From Thermoproteota archaeon (lineage in GTDB: Archaea > Thermoproteota > Thermoprotei_A > Sulfolobales > Ignisphaeraceae), in NCBI GenBank assembly GCA_030550585.1, contig JAUQPB010000001.1, positions 1-64,000 of the forward strand: a stretch of 64,000 bases of DNA. Direction: 5' to 3'. The notes beneath the pieces were generated by a model. The model was not told where the DNA came from and ran no database searches. It worked only from the letters and a program-made list of their open reading frames with translations. Positions within the stretch are counted from its first letter, which is position 1; each line of letters starts with the position of its first letter. Below are positions 33,489-42,503 of this stretch, one piece after another. Position numbers and translations under genes: made by a program.

Positions 33489-34364
33489 TCATTCTCTTTG
33501 CTCGCCTCTGCCAACCATCTTTGTTAGTGCTGTTAGCAGCTCTAGTGGAATGACTATCTTCGTAGATGGTGCTTCTGCTATCGATTTGAGCGCCTCTAGA
33601 TACTGAAGCAGAATGGCGTTTGGCCCTAGCTTCGCCGCCGCCTCGTTTATCAGCTCAAGTGCCTTCGCCCTTCCCTCTGCCACAAGTATCTGGTACTGTT
33701 TCTCTCCCTCACCCTTCTTTATCATTGCCTCTCTCTGGCCCTCAGCCTCTAGAATAGCCGCTGTTCTCTTGCCATCGGCCTCAGCTATCATAGCCCTCCT
33801 ATTTCTTTCAGCCGCCATCTGCTTTATCATCGCCTCTTGAACCTCCTTTGGCGGTTTAATCTCTTTTATCTCAACTGATGTTACTTTTATCCCCCATCTA
33901 TCTGTGACCTCATCTAGCCTAGCCCTAAGAGTAGAGTTTATGTACTCTCTTTTTGCAAGCACATCATCTAAAAGCATATCGCCTATTATAGCCCTTAGAG
34001 TGGTTATTGCTATACCTGTAGCCGCATTAACATAGTTTTGAACTGCTGTAACTGCTTTTATAGGATCGAATATCTTCATATAGACAAGCAGATCAACATC
34101 TACTGGCGCATTATCCTTTGTTATGCATGTCTGTGGAGGGATATCAATTACAAACTCCCTCAAGTCGATTGTTACACCAGTGTCTATTATGGGTATCAAA
34201 AAGACTATTCCAGGCCCCTTAACACCAACAAGTTTACCAAGCCTAAACACAACCAATCTTCTATACTCTGGCACAACCTTTATCCTTGGAACCACAATTG
34301 CTAGTATAATTATCAAAAACAGTATTAGTAGAAAGATTGAGACCACATCCATATCTGCCACCAA
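33489..34364 (-). CDS. SPFH/stomatin-family membrane protein
   Basis: 291 residues. One N-terminal membrane helix (VVSIFLLILFLIIILAIVVP) precedes the band-7 domain (PEYRRLVVFRLGKLVGVKGP, VTDRWGIKVTSVEIKEIKPP) and a C-terminal coiled coil rich in Ala/Glu (MAAERNRRAMIAEADGKR). Stomatins form membrane oligomers and are processed by the partner NfeD protease, encoded 36 nt upstream on the same strand. The pair is a conserved archaeal stomatin/STOPP operon. Confidence 0.95.
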   Translation of the reverse strand: MVADMDVVSIFLLILFLIIILAIVVPRIKVVPEYRRLVVFRLGKLVGVKGPGIVFLIPIIDTGVTIDLREFVIDIPPQTCITKDNAPVDVDLLVYMKIFDPIKAVTAVQNYVNAATGIAITTLRAIIGDMLLDDVLAKREYINSTLRARLDEVTDRWGIKVTSVEIKEIKPPKEVQEAMIKQMAAERNRRAMIAEADGKRTAAILEAEGQREAMIKKGEGEKQYQILVAEGRAKALELINEAAAKLGPNAILLQYLEALKSIAEAPSTKIVIPLELLTALTKMVGRGEQRE

Positions 34365-34399
34365 AACACATAGTTTTTGGCTGTAAAATAAATGCTTTT

Positions 34400-35641
34400 C
34401 TAATCAATTTTCTCGACATATAGCTTTAGACCATCGACCCTAACTACCCTCACTCTAGAGCCTGCTGGTATAGCCCCCCTAACAGAGTATGCTGTCCAAT
34501 CCTCGCCAAGTACATAGACAACGCCAGGGCTTGTTTCACCAATATCTGTTTTGGCGATGCCTATAGAGGATAGAAGCTGTTGCTCCAAAGATGGTCTTCT
34601 TCTCCTAGCGGTTTCAACAGCTTTATACGCTGCAAAAACCATTATAGATGATATTGTTGCCAAGCCTCCAATAACTATGTAGACAGCTTGGGTAAGCAGC
34701 TGTGGGGGTGTTAGATAGATCTGGTAGGCAGCTCCAATAACGAGTAGTGCTATACCACTAACCCCGAATAAGCCGAACCCAGGTGTGAACATCTCTACTG
34801 CTAATAGTGTAGCCCCTGAAACAGCTATTATCAATGCAAATATGTCTGGGGGTATAATATTCATTGAGTAGAGAGATAGGGAAATAAGTATTGCGCCAGC
34901 TACTGCATATCCCTGGAAACCAGCTGTCAGAATCTCAGCCACAACCAAAATAGCTCCAGAGACTAGAAGAATCATAGACACTATTGGCAGTGAAAATACA
35001 GAGACTAGCCTATCCCATAAACCAGGTCTAAACACACCCGAGACAGAGACTCCAATAGCTTTTTCAACCTCCTCTAGAGAGTCAGCTCTTCTAGCAAAAC
35101 CAATCGATATAGCCTCATCAGCTGTTAGAGTCTTTCCCTCTCTAACCATAGACTCTGCAACCATAACAAGAGTCGCATTGTTGCCGAAGAGCCTCTGAGC
35201 CAAAGACCTGAACCTGGCAGCTACATACTCAACTGTTTTCTTGTCAGATGGCTGGGGAATAGCATCGCCAATAACAGAGCCAGAGCCCATGAAAATACCT
35301 CTGCAAGCCAATGCAACCATAGATGCAGCTGAGACAGCATATCCACCTGGGGGGACCCACGCATAGCAAGTTATGTTTCTCTCAACAATTGTATTAACAA
35401 TCTCGTCAGCAACAGATAGATACCCACCATAGCTATTGATACCCAGAATAACAACCCTATCACCAGCATCCCTAAAAACCCTCTGAAGAAAAGTCAATGC
35501 ACCACCATCTACATTCATAGCCAGATCAACAAAAACAGCATTAGAATCCCCAGCAAACGCTATAGAGACTAAAGAGGCTAGATAACCTAAAACAACCAAA
35601 ACAGCTATTACAAAAACCCTTGAAACAGCCATAGCATACAC
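34400..35641 (-). CDS. NfeD-type membrane-bound serine protease (ClpP class)
   Basis: 413 residues. A signal helix (1-28) is followed by a ClpP/SppA-like protease domain (about 35-215) with GINSYGGYL and the nucleophile region PPGGYAVSAASMVALAC (Ser of SAAS), then four to five membrane helices and a C-terminal OB-fold NfeD domain (about 345-410, GEDWTAYS, GSRVRVVRVDGLKLYVE). Archaeal homologues such as PH1510 cut the stomatin partner near its C terminus. First gene of the operon with the SPFH gene. Confidence 0.94.
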   Translation of the reverse strand: MYAMAVSRVFVIAVLVVLGYLASLVSIAFAGDSNAVFVDLAMNVDGGALTFLQRVFRDAGDRVVILGINSYGGYLSVADEIVNTIVERNITCYAWVPPGGYAVSAASMVALACRGIFMGSGSVIGDAIPQPSDKKTVEYVAARFRSLAQRLFGNNATLVMVAESMVREGKTLTADEAISIGFARRADSLEEVEKAIGVSVSGVFRPGLWDRLVSVFSLPIVSMILLVSGAILVVAEILTAGFQGYAVAGAILISLSLYSMNIIPPDIFALIIAVSGATLLAVEMFTPGFGLFGVSGIALLVIGAAYQIYLTPPQLLTQAVYIVIGGLATISSIMVFAAYKAVETARRRRPSLEQQLLSSIGIAKTDIGETSPGVVYVLGEDWTAYSVRGAIPAGSRVRVVRVDGLKLYVEKID

Positions 35642-35923
35642 CCTAAATCATTTCGACTCCATTTATCGAGCTACACTATTTACTTTATCAATCTGTTCTC
35701 ACAAAACAAAAACTTATAATACTTTATGGTGTACACTATGTTGGATCGAGCATAAAACTTTATGGCTATGAGAACAGCGAAAATTAATTTGCAATCCAAT
35801 GTAGAATGATAATAAATGATTATAAATTATTGAACTGAGTATTACTGGTACACTCTATAAACATTGTTTTCCACCGTTAAAAAAAAGCTTGCTCAGCTAT
35901 ACATTATATTATGAGGTGAGCAG

Positions 35924-37201
35924 ATGGCTCTTACCACAATCTTTCGTGGGCATAGAACACTGGTTGTGTCAGCCCTTGTAGCTACCGTAGCAATAATAAT
36001 ACATGGTGTTGCGCCTGGATATTTCGCGATAAACAGTATTGATGTTATGAATAGTTTTAGCTCCTCATTGCAGAGTATCGGAGGATTTCTGAAGAACTCT
36101 ATAAGAGACTTTATAGGGAATTTGTTTAGTTGCGCCACTTGTACATATGATCATAAGGATTGTATTATTATACCTGGTAAGTATTGTAACGGGACTGGTG
36201 TGTTCTCCAGGGAGATGATGATCTATGGTGGAACCAATGGTTCGTGGATCGACAGGATCTATTTAAGAACATCCATAGTTCCTGTCCCAAACAACTATGC
36301 CTATGCTATTGCGCATTCCCTTAGGCAGAGAGTTGGCATTAGCGTCAATATTGATGAGCAGCATCTATACACAATAATATTGAGGATAATTAGGCATACA
36401 CCTGTTAAGGAGAGATGCAGTAGCGAGGAATGTGTTAAGATTTATAGGGTTCCAAGCGATGAGGCAATAGCATTTCTGGTTCTTAAAAATGGTAGCGGTA
36501 TATCGATATATGTTGCCAAATTCAATGGCAGTAGGGTTGTCAGCATCTCTGCAGCTAGATACCTTGTTTATAGTCGAGAAATTGTTCTAGAGAATAGGCG
36601 GAGCATTAGGGATGAAGTGAAATCAAGGCTCAACATCACAGAAAACGATATTGAGAGGCTTGGCATCCCCACAGAGGTTGTAGAGAAGCTTATTGTCTAT
36701 CGCTATAAACTTGATTTGAATAGTCTTGGCAAAGAATATACAACTATCGATGGCATCAACATTGATCCCGCAATGGCCCCGGGACCAGTTCTATATGAGC
36801 TAAGGTCCCAGATAGCAACAGGCTCCATAGTCTATGCCGAGACCATACTCAGAATAGAAACTTATTGGTCTCCAGTAATAGGGGTGATAGTATCGGCTAT
36901 AGACAGAAGTGAATGCAAATCCTATACCCCAACAATGCTTGTATCTGACTGTTATCACAAAGTATATCTAACTGCATCGACAGTTGAAGGAGAGGCTTAT
37001 GGAAAATATGTGCTTATTGTAGGCATACTCCCACCGATATACATAACCTACTGTGCTGGGGCAAAAATGGCTGTAAATAGAACAACTGGGCTACCTATTG
37101 TTGGCAATACACGTGTTTGTTGGTGGCTTGGCTCACCGCCACCAAGTCCGAGGGGATCCACCGGGTGTAAAGATATGTGCCCAGTTTGTATATATGGGTA
37201 A
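35924..37201 (+). CDS. Secreted Cys-rich protein, function unknown
   Basis: 425 residues from ATG 35924 (GAGGTGAG just upstream). An N-terminal signal or anchor helix (LVVSALVATVAIIIHGVAPGYF) is followed by an exposed region with about 17 Cys, many N-x-S/T sequons and a Cys/Pro-rich end (CKDMCPVCIYG). The Cys content, unusual for cytoplasmic proteins, suggests disulfide-stabilised surface protein. No domain is recognised. AT-rich DNA upstream (35642-35923, 282 nt) carries no other gene. Confidence 0.72.
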   Translation: MALTTIFRGHRTLVVSALVATVAIIIHGVAPGYFAINSIDVMNSFSSSLQSIGGFLKNSIRDFIGNLFSCATCTYDHKDCIIIPGKYCNGTGVFSREMMIYGGTNGSWIDRIYLRTSIVPVPNNYAYAIAHSLRQRVGISVNIDEQHLYTIILRIIRHTPVKERCSSEECVKIYRVPSDEAIAFLVLKNGSGISIYVAKFNGSRVVSISAARYLVYSREIVLENRRSIRDEVKSRLNITENDIERLGIPTEVVEKLIVYRYKLDLNSLGKEYTTIDGINIDPAMAPGPVLYELRSQIATGSIVYAETILRIETYWSPVIGVIVSAIDRSECKSYTPTMLVSDCYHKVYLTASTVEGEAYGKYVLIVGILPPIYITYCAGAKMAVNRTTGLPIVGNTRVCWWLGSPPPSPRGSTGCKDMCPVCIYG

Positions 37202-37368
37202 AGCCTGTCATAGGCAATGCAACAACTCTTTCCAAAGGATTCCAAAATCAGGGAAGGGTAATGTGTTTTCGAAACATTTTATGTGTCTAGCTGAAAGATT
37301 CTGACCTCTCTGTTTTTTAATTGGGGTAGGGGCAGCAATGCTAAAAGCAATGTTTTTTGTGTTTGGAG

Positions 37369-38606
37369 CTATTTGCTTCTTTTCTTTATTAAAATGTTTA
37401 TTGCTATAGCTATTACCGCTGCTATTATTGAGAATATTGCTGAGAGGAGAGCTGTTGTAATGAATGAGCCTGTTAAGTCCCTGGCTAAACCTCCTATTAG
37501 TGGACCAGCTATGGATGCTGCCATTACAACTGATGTTTGTATACCCAGTAGTTTCCCCATGTTGTTTTGTCCAAACAGCTTTGGTATTAGAAGCATATGT
37601 GCAACTGGTTCTCCGCCAAATGCTAGAAATCTCAGCCAAATCATTGAAACTACCGCCTCTATGCTATGTTTGGTAAAGCTTATCGCTAAAAACATTGATG
37701 CTGCTTCTACAGCGTATAGCAGTGGGAGAGTCTCTAAAACACCTAGGCGCATAGCTATAAACCCCCATGCAAAGGCTCCTACACTTTGCAGCACACCCGA
37801 TACGCTCATGACCATTGGTACATAGCTTCTAGATATAGTAGTGCTATCCATGCCCAGGTTCTTGCAGAAATCTGTTGTTATAGGTGCTAGGAACTGGAGG
37901 AGTATAGTGGATGACATAGCTATGAAGAACTCTCTAGATAGGAAAAAGCGAAGAATATTGGAGCAAGTAAGAATATGAATGTTGCCGGGATTTTTGCAAA
38001 GGTTGTCGAAGACCCTTTTACAGAATCTCTATATAGGCTTTGTCTAGAGTATATAATGCCGCAAACAATCATTGCTATAAACGATACTATTGATAGAGCA
38101 AGAAATACTTCAAACACGTCAAACACCTCTATCATTGCAGATATTATAGGAGACCACATAGTCAGAGCTAGATAGCTAGCGCTTTGGGCAATAGCCAAGG
38201 CAATGGCAGGTTTGTCAGAGAATGACATTAGCAGAGCGGGATTAACGCTCAACACTAGAGCTGTTGCGCCAAGGCCAGCCACAACATTTCCCGCATACCA
38301 CATCCACATAGATAAACCCCATGAGAAAAACTTCATGGGGTAAAATACAAAGGCTGATAGAAGCTGTGTTAAAGCACCTATGTAAATAACAACCGAGGGC
38401 CCCCTCCTATCGTATAGACCACCAAGAAGATAAGATGAGAACACAGATGCCACACCCGATAGCATAGGACCTAGGGACAGCAGTGTAACAGCGCCAATGC
38501 TATAGTAGCTCATTAGATGTGAATAGAATATCGAGATATTCATTCTCCAACTAGATACGAGAATAGCTATTAAACCAGCCAACATGAGAACCAATCTCTT
38601 GCCGTT
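37369..38606 (-). CDS. MFS transporter, frameshifted near 37945
   Basis: ATG 38606 (GGGGGTGCC upstream) opens a 12-helix major-facilitator protein of oxalate/formate-antiporter type: N half LVLMLAGLIAILVSSWRMNI and GGLYDRRGPSVVIYIGAL (the loop 2-3 motif). The frame stops at about 37920, while the second half (APITTDFCKNLGMDSTTISR to 37369) is in another frame. One extra base in the A5 run at 37943-37947 would join them (about 412 residues). The break lies inside a 26-nt stretch also found in the TusA-like gene at 38674. Substrate unknown. Confidence 0.82.
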
Positions 38607-38673
38607 CATTGGCACCCCCTTTACATGCACATTTTGCATAGAAAGGGTTTTTAATATTTAGACTAATTATTTG

Positions 38674-38937
38674 TTATCTCCCATGTTTTCTAGCTATAGC
38701 AACTACAGCATTTTTGTCAAAGTACACTAACTCTACTACTGTGAAGCCCTCTCTAGATAGGAAAAAGCGAAGAAGATTCACAGGTATGTCGCTTGCATTG
38801 AATATGATTCTGATCTCCTCGACCTCCTCTCTAGAAATACTACGCAAGCTATTTACTAAAACAGCTATGGGATGCGAATTGCAAGAGCTTGGCACACCCC
38901 TCAAATCTATTTCCTTGGTTCTCAACCTCCTCACCAC
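38674..38937 (-). CDS. TusA/SirA-like protein
   Basis: 87 residues. IDLRGVPSSCNSHPIAVLVNSLRSI resembles the start of TusA-type sulfur carriers (LDLRGLxCPxP), with the single Cys kept though the CPxP context is altered, followed by a two-layer fold with LLRFFLSREGFTVVEL. These proteins carry sulfur or regulate redox genes. It is upstream of the MFS gene on the same strand with about a 70-nt gap, so possibly co-transcribed. YeeE-type sulfur transport is not evident. Confidence 0.65.
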   Translation of the reverse strand: MVRRLRTKEIDLRGVPSSCNSHPIAVLVNSLRSISREEVEEIRIIFNASDIPVNLLRFFLSREGFTVVELVYFDKNAVVAIARKHGR

Positions 38938-39039
38938 ACCATGGCAGACCCCACCATCGAAACCCAGGAGTTAACACTATTACATAGATATTTGTTGAGG
39001 AAACAAAAGTTTTTGCCTTGTTTGCGAAAAAAGCTTTTG

Positions 39040-39088
39040 ATGATGAGTGCACGTCAGGTTGAGTGATGATTGAACAGTCGTGTGCTGA
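39040..39088 (+). ncRNA. Candidate C/D box sRNA
   Basis: C box ATGATGA 39040-39046, C' box GTGATGA 39063-39069 and D box CTGA 39085-39088 are all exact. The D' box is a poor TTGA at 39059-39062 with no spacer before C'. Guides would be 39047-39058 and 39070-39084. The overall length of about 50 nt fits an archaeal 2'-O-methylation guide. Confidence 0.42.
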
Positions 39089-39163
39089 GCAAGGTAATTT
39101 CAGTTTTTTGCATAGACATGAGGTTTAAGAGCTGTGGAAAATTCCTTGGTGTTGTATAGTGGG

Positions 39164-40060
39164 CTAAGTTGCTTTTCTAAAGATTTTGAATCCGTTGGTG
39201 TAGCACCATAGAAGCAGTGCTATAGCTATGATTATGCCTCCCACCAACGCATATATAATACTCATGGTGTTCTGAGGAACCTTTTCCAGTGTTGCTGTAG
39301 AGAGGATTGTTGTTAAAACAGTTTCTTGGGATGACACAGTTTTTGTTGTAGTAACTGTCGCAAATTGTGTAGCTGTTTGCTGTGATGGGGCTTGAACAGT
39401 TTCTCTCTGTGTTAAGGTAATTAAGCTGATGTAGGTTGATACTTGCTGCACTGTTGTTGGTGTAATACGCTCCACAGTAACTGTTGTTGGTTGTAAAAGA
39501 AGAGCCCACACTGTTGATGTTGTTGTGGTGGGGGATAGCTGTGTGAGGGTTACTGTTGATAGAAGTGTTGTTGTCGCTGTAATTGTTGTAGTTGGTATAA
39601 GGACTTGGGGTGTAGTGGCATTTAAGCCGCTAACCCTCTCTAGGCTTATGCTCACATATGCCTCATAAGATATGAGATTCATTAGTATAATGGTATAGTT
39701 GCCGCCCGCCATAGTCTTAATAGAGAATGTTGTTTGCTGCCTAGTTGCATTAATTCTAAAAATGGCCACAGGATAATTCTGCGGATCCAAAACAATTCCA
39801 GCTACATCTATACAAAAATCGACTGTACATGTAGCTCTACTCTTTATTGTGCCAACCACACTATCTAGTGGATTTAGCCTAATCTGAAACCTTACAAAAG
39901 ACTTTGGCGGTATAAAAACATAGTCATTGGAATATATGACCTGGCCATACAGACTCTGAATTGATGCATGCAATGCAATTCCTATAAGAACAATCAGTAC
40001 CACTAGACTACATTGTTTCCCAACCCTTTCAACTAACTGAAAGATATTCACAGCCTGCAT
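39164..40060 (-). CDS. Surface protein with Thr-rich stalk and C-terminal membrane helix
   Basis: About 298 residues from ATG 40060. N-terminal signal helix (LVVLIVLIGIALHASIQSLY), an extracellular sheet-like domain (about 40-140, one Cys pair CTVDFC), a long Thr/Ser/Val/Gln-rich stalk (about 145-265), and a final membrane helix (IIYALVGGIIIAIALLLWCY) with a short basic tail. This is the typical layout of crenarchaeal cell-surface proteins anchored through the S-layer. Binding partner unknown. Confidence 0.8.
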   Translation of the reverse strand: MQAVNIFQLVERVGKQCSLVVLIVLIGIALHASIQSLYGQVIYSNDYVFIPPKSFVRFQIRLNPLDSVVGTIKSRATCTVDFCIDVAGIVLDPQNYPVAIFRINATRQQTTFSIKTMAGGNYTIILMNLISYEAYVSISLERVSGLNATTPQVLIPTTTITATTTLLSTVTLTQLSPTTTTSTVWALLLQPTTVTVERITPTTVQQVSTYISLITLTQRETVQAPSQQTATQFATVTTTKTVSSQETVLTTILSTATLEKVPQNTMSIIYALVGGIIIAIALLLWCYTNGFKIFRKAT

Positions 40061-40152
40061 ATCTTCCCTCCAGTATACGCAACCATGTAAACACATATAT
40101 ATAGTTTATCTCTTCTAGTCTAAAAACAGCAATAGAGATCGAAACATCTACA

Positions 40153-40210
40153 CCAAGTGATGATAAGATCGCCGCTCTGATCAGTGATGATGGCCGAGTT
40201 CACTGACAAC
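40153..40210 (+). ncRNA. C/D box sRNA 1 of cluster
   Basis: All four boxes are exact: C GTGATGA 40157-40163, D' CTGA 40177-40180, C' GTGATGA 40184-40190, D CTGA 40203-40206, with the usual 3-nt D'-C' spacer. Guides are TAAGATCGCCGCT (40164-40176) and TGGCCGAGTTCA (40191-40202). This is a textbook archaeal methylation guide RNA, bound by L7Ae, Nop5 and fibrillarin. Targets not determined. Confidence 0.88.
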
Positions 40211-40256
40211 ATATTCTCTACTAAGCCAAATAAGACACAGAAAGTTAGCATCGATT

Positions 40257-40313
40257 ATATCAGCGCAATTCTCTCCTATCATCAATCAACAGCGGTGGAG
40301 GATCATCATCAAA
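40257..40313 (-). ncRNA. C/D box sRNA 2 of cluster (candidate)
   Basis: On the minus strand: C ATGATGA 40309-40303, D' TTGA 40289-40286, C' TTGATGA 40285-40279, D CTGA 40263-40260. Guides are 40302-40290 (13 nt) and 40278-40264 (15 nt). D' abuts C', a less usual spacing, but the same layout occurs in the candidate at 39040. Confidence 0.55.
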
Positions 40314-40357
40314 ATTTTGCATCAAAAACACAAAAAATATGTATATGTATAAAATGT

Positions 40358-40416
40358 TTATCAGTGCGTATAGCTGTTATCACAATTCAAATCGCGGCCT
40401 CTATCATCATCACATC
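40358..40416 (-). ncRNA. C/D box sRNA 3 of cluster
   Basis: On the minus strand: C ATGATGA 40410-40404 (or GTGATGA 40413-40407), D' TTGA 40390-40387, 3-nt spacer, C' GTGATAA 40383-40377, D CTGA 40364-40361. Guides are 40403-40391 and CAGCTATACGCA (40376-40365). Spacing is canonical; D' and C' each differ by one base from consensus, as is common. Confidence 0.75.
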
Positions 40417-40493
40417 TATACATGAATAAAAAATACTATTAAAAGCTTTTGATTATATTTCATCCATAGTGTGGAGCTGTAGTAACTATGACA

Positions 40494-40552
40494 GATGTGA
40501 TGAGGGCTGTAGCCTCTGCTGATATGTGATGTTGCCCCTACCCCCTGATCAA
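40494..40552 (+). ncRNA. C/D box sRNA 4 of cluster
   Basis: C GTGATGA 40497-40503, D' CTGA 40519-40522, 3-nt spacer, C' GTGATGT 40526-40532 (one mismatch), D CTGA 40545-40548. Guides are GGGCTGTAGCCTCTG (40504-40518) and TGCCCCTACCCC (40533-40544). The second guide is complementary over all 12 nt to + strand sequence at 37323-37334. It ends about 65 nt before the threonine synthase start. Confidence 0.85.
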
Positions 40553-40616
40553 TCCTATGGCTACGCAAATCTTAAATTATGAAAAATATAGTGTATAATA
40601 CTGTGTGTGATAGTGA

Positions 40617-41680
40617 TTGGAGGCATCGTGGATTTGTAGGTCTTGTGGTTTTCGTGCTAACATATTTGATGGCTATTATTGGAGGTGCCCTGTTTGCGGA
40701 TCCCCGATAGATATATCTTATGAGCCTGTCTATGAGTTTGGTGGTAGGGGTCTTGATAGGTTTCGTGGTTTGCTTCCTTTTACGCCTGATAGGTATAGGG
40801 GTGAGGGGGAGACAAAGCTTGTTGAGGAGACCATTGATGGTGTTAAGCTGTTGCTTAAGCTTGAGTATATGAATCCGAGTGGCAGTTTTAAGGATAGGGG
40901 ATCAGCTCTATCCATCTACTATGCCTATAGAATGGGTTTTAGAAGAGTGGTGGAGGACTCGAGTGGAAACGCGGGTTTGTCGGTAGCTCTATACTCATTG
41001 GTCTACGGGCTAAAACCAACGATAATTATACCCAAAACTGTTTCTAGATCTAAGAGAGATCTGATTAGAGTTGTGGGAGGAGATGTTGTAGAGGTTGACA
41101 CAAGGCGTGATGCCGCTCTCTACGCTGCTAAACTATCTTTGACAGGATTCTATGTTGCTCATACATGGAGTCCTCTATACATATACGGCTCAGCAACAAT
41201 AGCATTTGAAGTGTATGAAGAGGTGGGCGAGCCCGATGCTGTAATAGCCCCAGCAGGTTCTGGGGGATTGTTGCTAGGCATTATAAAGGGTTTTGAAATT
41301 CTCAAAAAGCTTGGAAAGGGAAAAAGGTTCCCCGGCCCATAGCAGTCCAAGGCTACAGTGTTCAGCCAATATTCAAAGAGGTTAAAGGGTTCGAATCAGC
41401 TGGAGAGGAATCAACTCTAGCAGAGGGAATAATGGTTCAAAACCCACCAAGACTAAAAGAGGTGGCTAAAGCGATTAAAATGTATGATGGGGATGTAATA
41501 CTAGTTGGAAACAGCGAAATAAGAAAAGCCCTTGAGAATCTAATTGACATGGGATTCTTAGTAGAACCAACATCTGCCACAGTATATGCAGCATTTGAGA
41601 AGATCAAAGAGAAGTTGAGAGGACTTAGGATACTTGTTCCACTTACCGGATCAGGACTGAAGATGGTTCAAGAACTATAG
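40617..41680 (+). CDS. thrC: Threonine synthase-like PLP enzyme, frameshifted near 41325
   Basis: TTG 40617 is the only possible start (TGA directly precedes it) and fits a TATA-like AAATATAGTGTATAATA at leaderless distance. The N-terminal zinc-ribbon pair CRSCGF and CPVCGS is followed by the PLP-lysine motif NPSGSFKDRGSALS, SSGNAGLSVALYS and GSGGLLLGIIKGFE. At the A5 run 41323-41327 the frame shifts; one missing A would let it continue VPRPIAVQGYSVQPIF to AGEESTLAEG and the end at 41680 (about 354 residues). It converts phosphohomoserine to threonine. Broken as written. Confidence 0.88.
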
Positions 41681-41813
41681 AAACATGATTAGGGCGGTCC
41701 AGCACCGAAAGCCCTCAGCACATTTTGATTGCATATTACACTATGGCTATAGGCCTTAACACAAAATATAATGATAAAAACAATTGAGAATATTGATGTA
41801 GAAATCTATACTT

Positions 41814-42503
41814 TTACGCAACCCCCTTTCTAACGCTTTCGATATATCTTGCTATGTCTGCAAACTCTGTTTTTCGCTGTGTTCTTGGTTTCCCAATAGG
41901 TATTATGTACATTGGTGTCTCGCCACTTTTCAGAGTTAATATCTCGGCAACTCTTCTATCATCAAATGCTCCTATAGCGACTGTTCCAAGGCCTAGGGTT
42001 GTTGCCATCAGATATATGTTTTGCCCTGCATGACCCACATCCATAGGCACATATCTTGTTCTACCCCTCTCGCCATAGAATCTAGTTGTTCTTTCAAAAA
42101 CAGCTGTTATCACAATGTCTATGGGTGCTTCTCTAACCCATGGCTGATTCAAAGCCGCTTTTGATAGAGCCTCTCTATAGTCCCCATGCTTTATCAGTTC
42201 AATTGCATGTGCTCTATCGTTGTATTTGTATATTGCTGGTTCTAGGTATGTACTATTTGTTAAAACACTTTTCTCTCCGACGACAACATATATTTCTAGT
42301 GGGTATGTTGCTCCAGCGCTTGGAGATGATCTAAAACCGTGTTTGGGGTCTGTAACTCCATAGGCAGCCCACAAAAGCATTGAAAGCTGCTCAACTGTTA
42401 TGGGATCAGGTGAAAACTCTCTAACACTTCTCCTCAAAAGAATAGCCTCCTCAACAGAAACGCTAGAAACCTTTTTAGGGAAAGGCAGTAGTATTATGGT
42501 CAA
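41814..42503 (-). CDS. SagB/ThcOx-type nitroreductase-family oxidoreductase
   Basis: 229 residues. FMN-binding nitroreductase fold with RRSVREFSPDPITVEQLSML, the SagB-type motif RSSPSAGATYPLEIYVV, MDVGHAGQNIYLMATTLGLG and the C-terminal IGKPR. Relatives in peptide clusters oxidise azolines, but many archaeal members stand alone with unknown substrates; no azoline cyclodehydratase gene is near. Its ATG overlaps the stop of the preceding gene (42500-42503), so the two are coupled. Confidence 0.9.
   Translation of the reverse strand: MTIILLPFPKKVSSVSVEEAILLRRSVREFSPDPITVEQLSMLLWAAYGVTDPKHGFRSSPSAGATYPLEIYVVVGEKSVLTNSTYLEPAIYKYNDRAHAIELIKHGDYREALSKAALNQPWVREAPIDIVITAVFERTTRFYGERGRTRYVPMDVGHAGQNIYLMATTLGLGTVAIGAFDDRRVAEILTLKSGETPMYIIPIGKPRTQRKTEFADIARYIESVRKGVA

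Noticed and set aside
35651-35668. TCCATTTATCG, similar to the CRISPR repeat
   Set aside because: Only 11 nt shared, a single copy with no spacer structure.
40184-40429. 81-codon + strand frame in the sRNA cluster
   Set aside because: It overlaps three C/D RNA candidates and has no recognisable protein; RNA genes explain the sequence better.
41388-41400. GGTTCGAATC, a tRNA T-loop-like word
   Set aside because: It lies inside the threonine synthase coding region and no acceptor or anticodon stems surround it.
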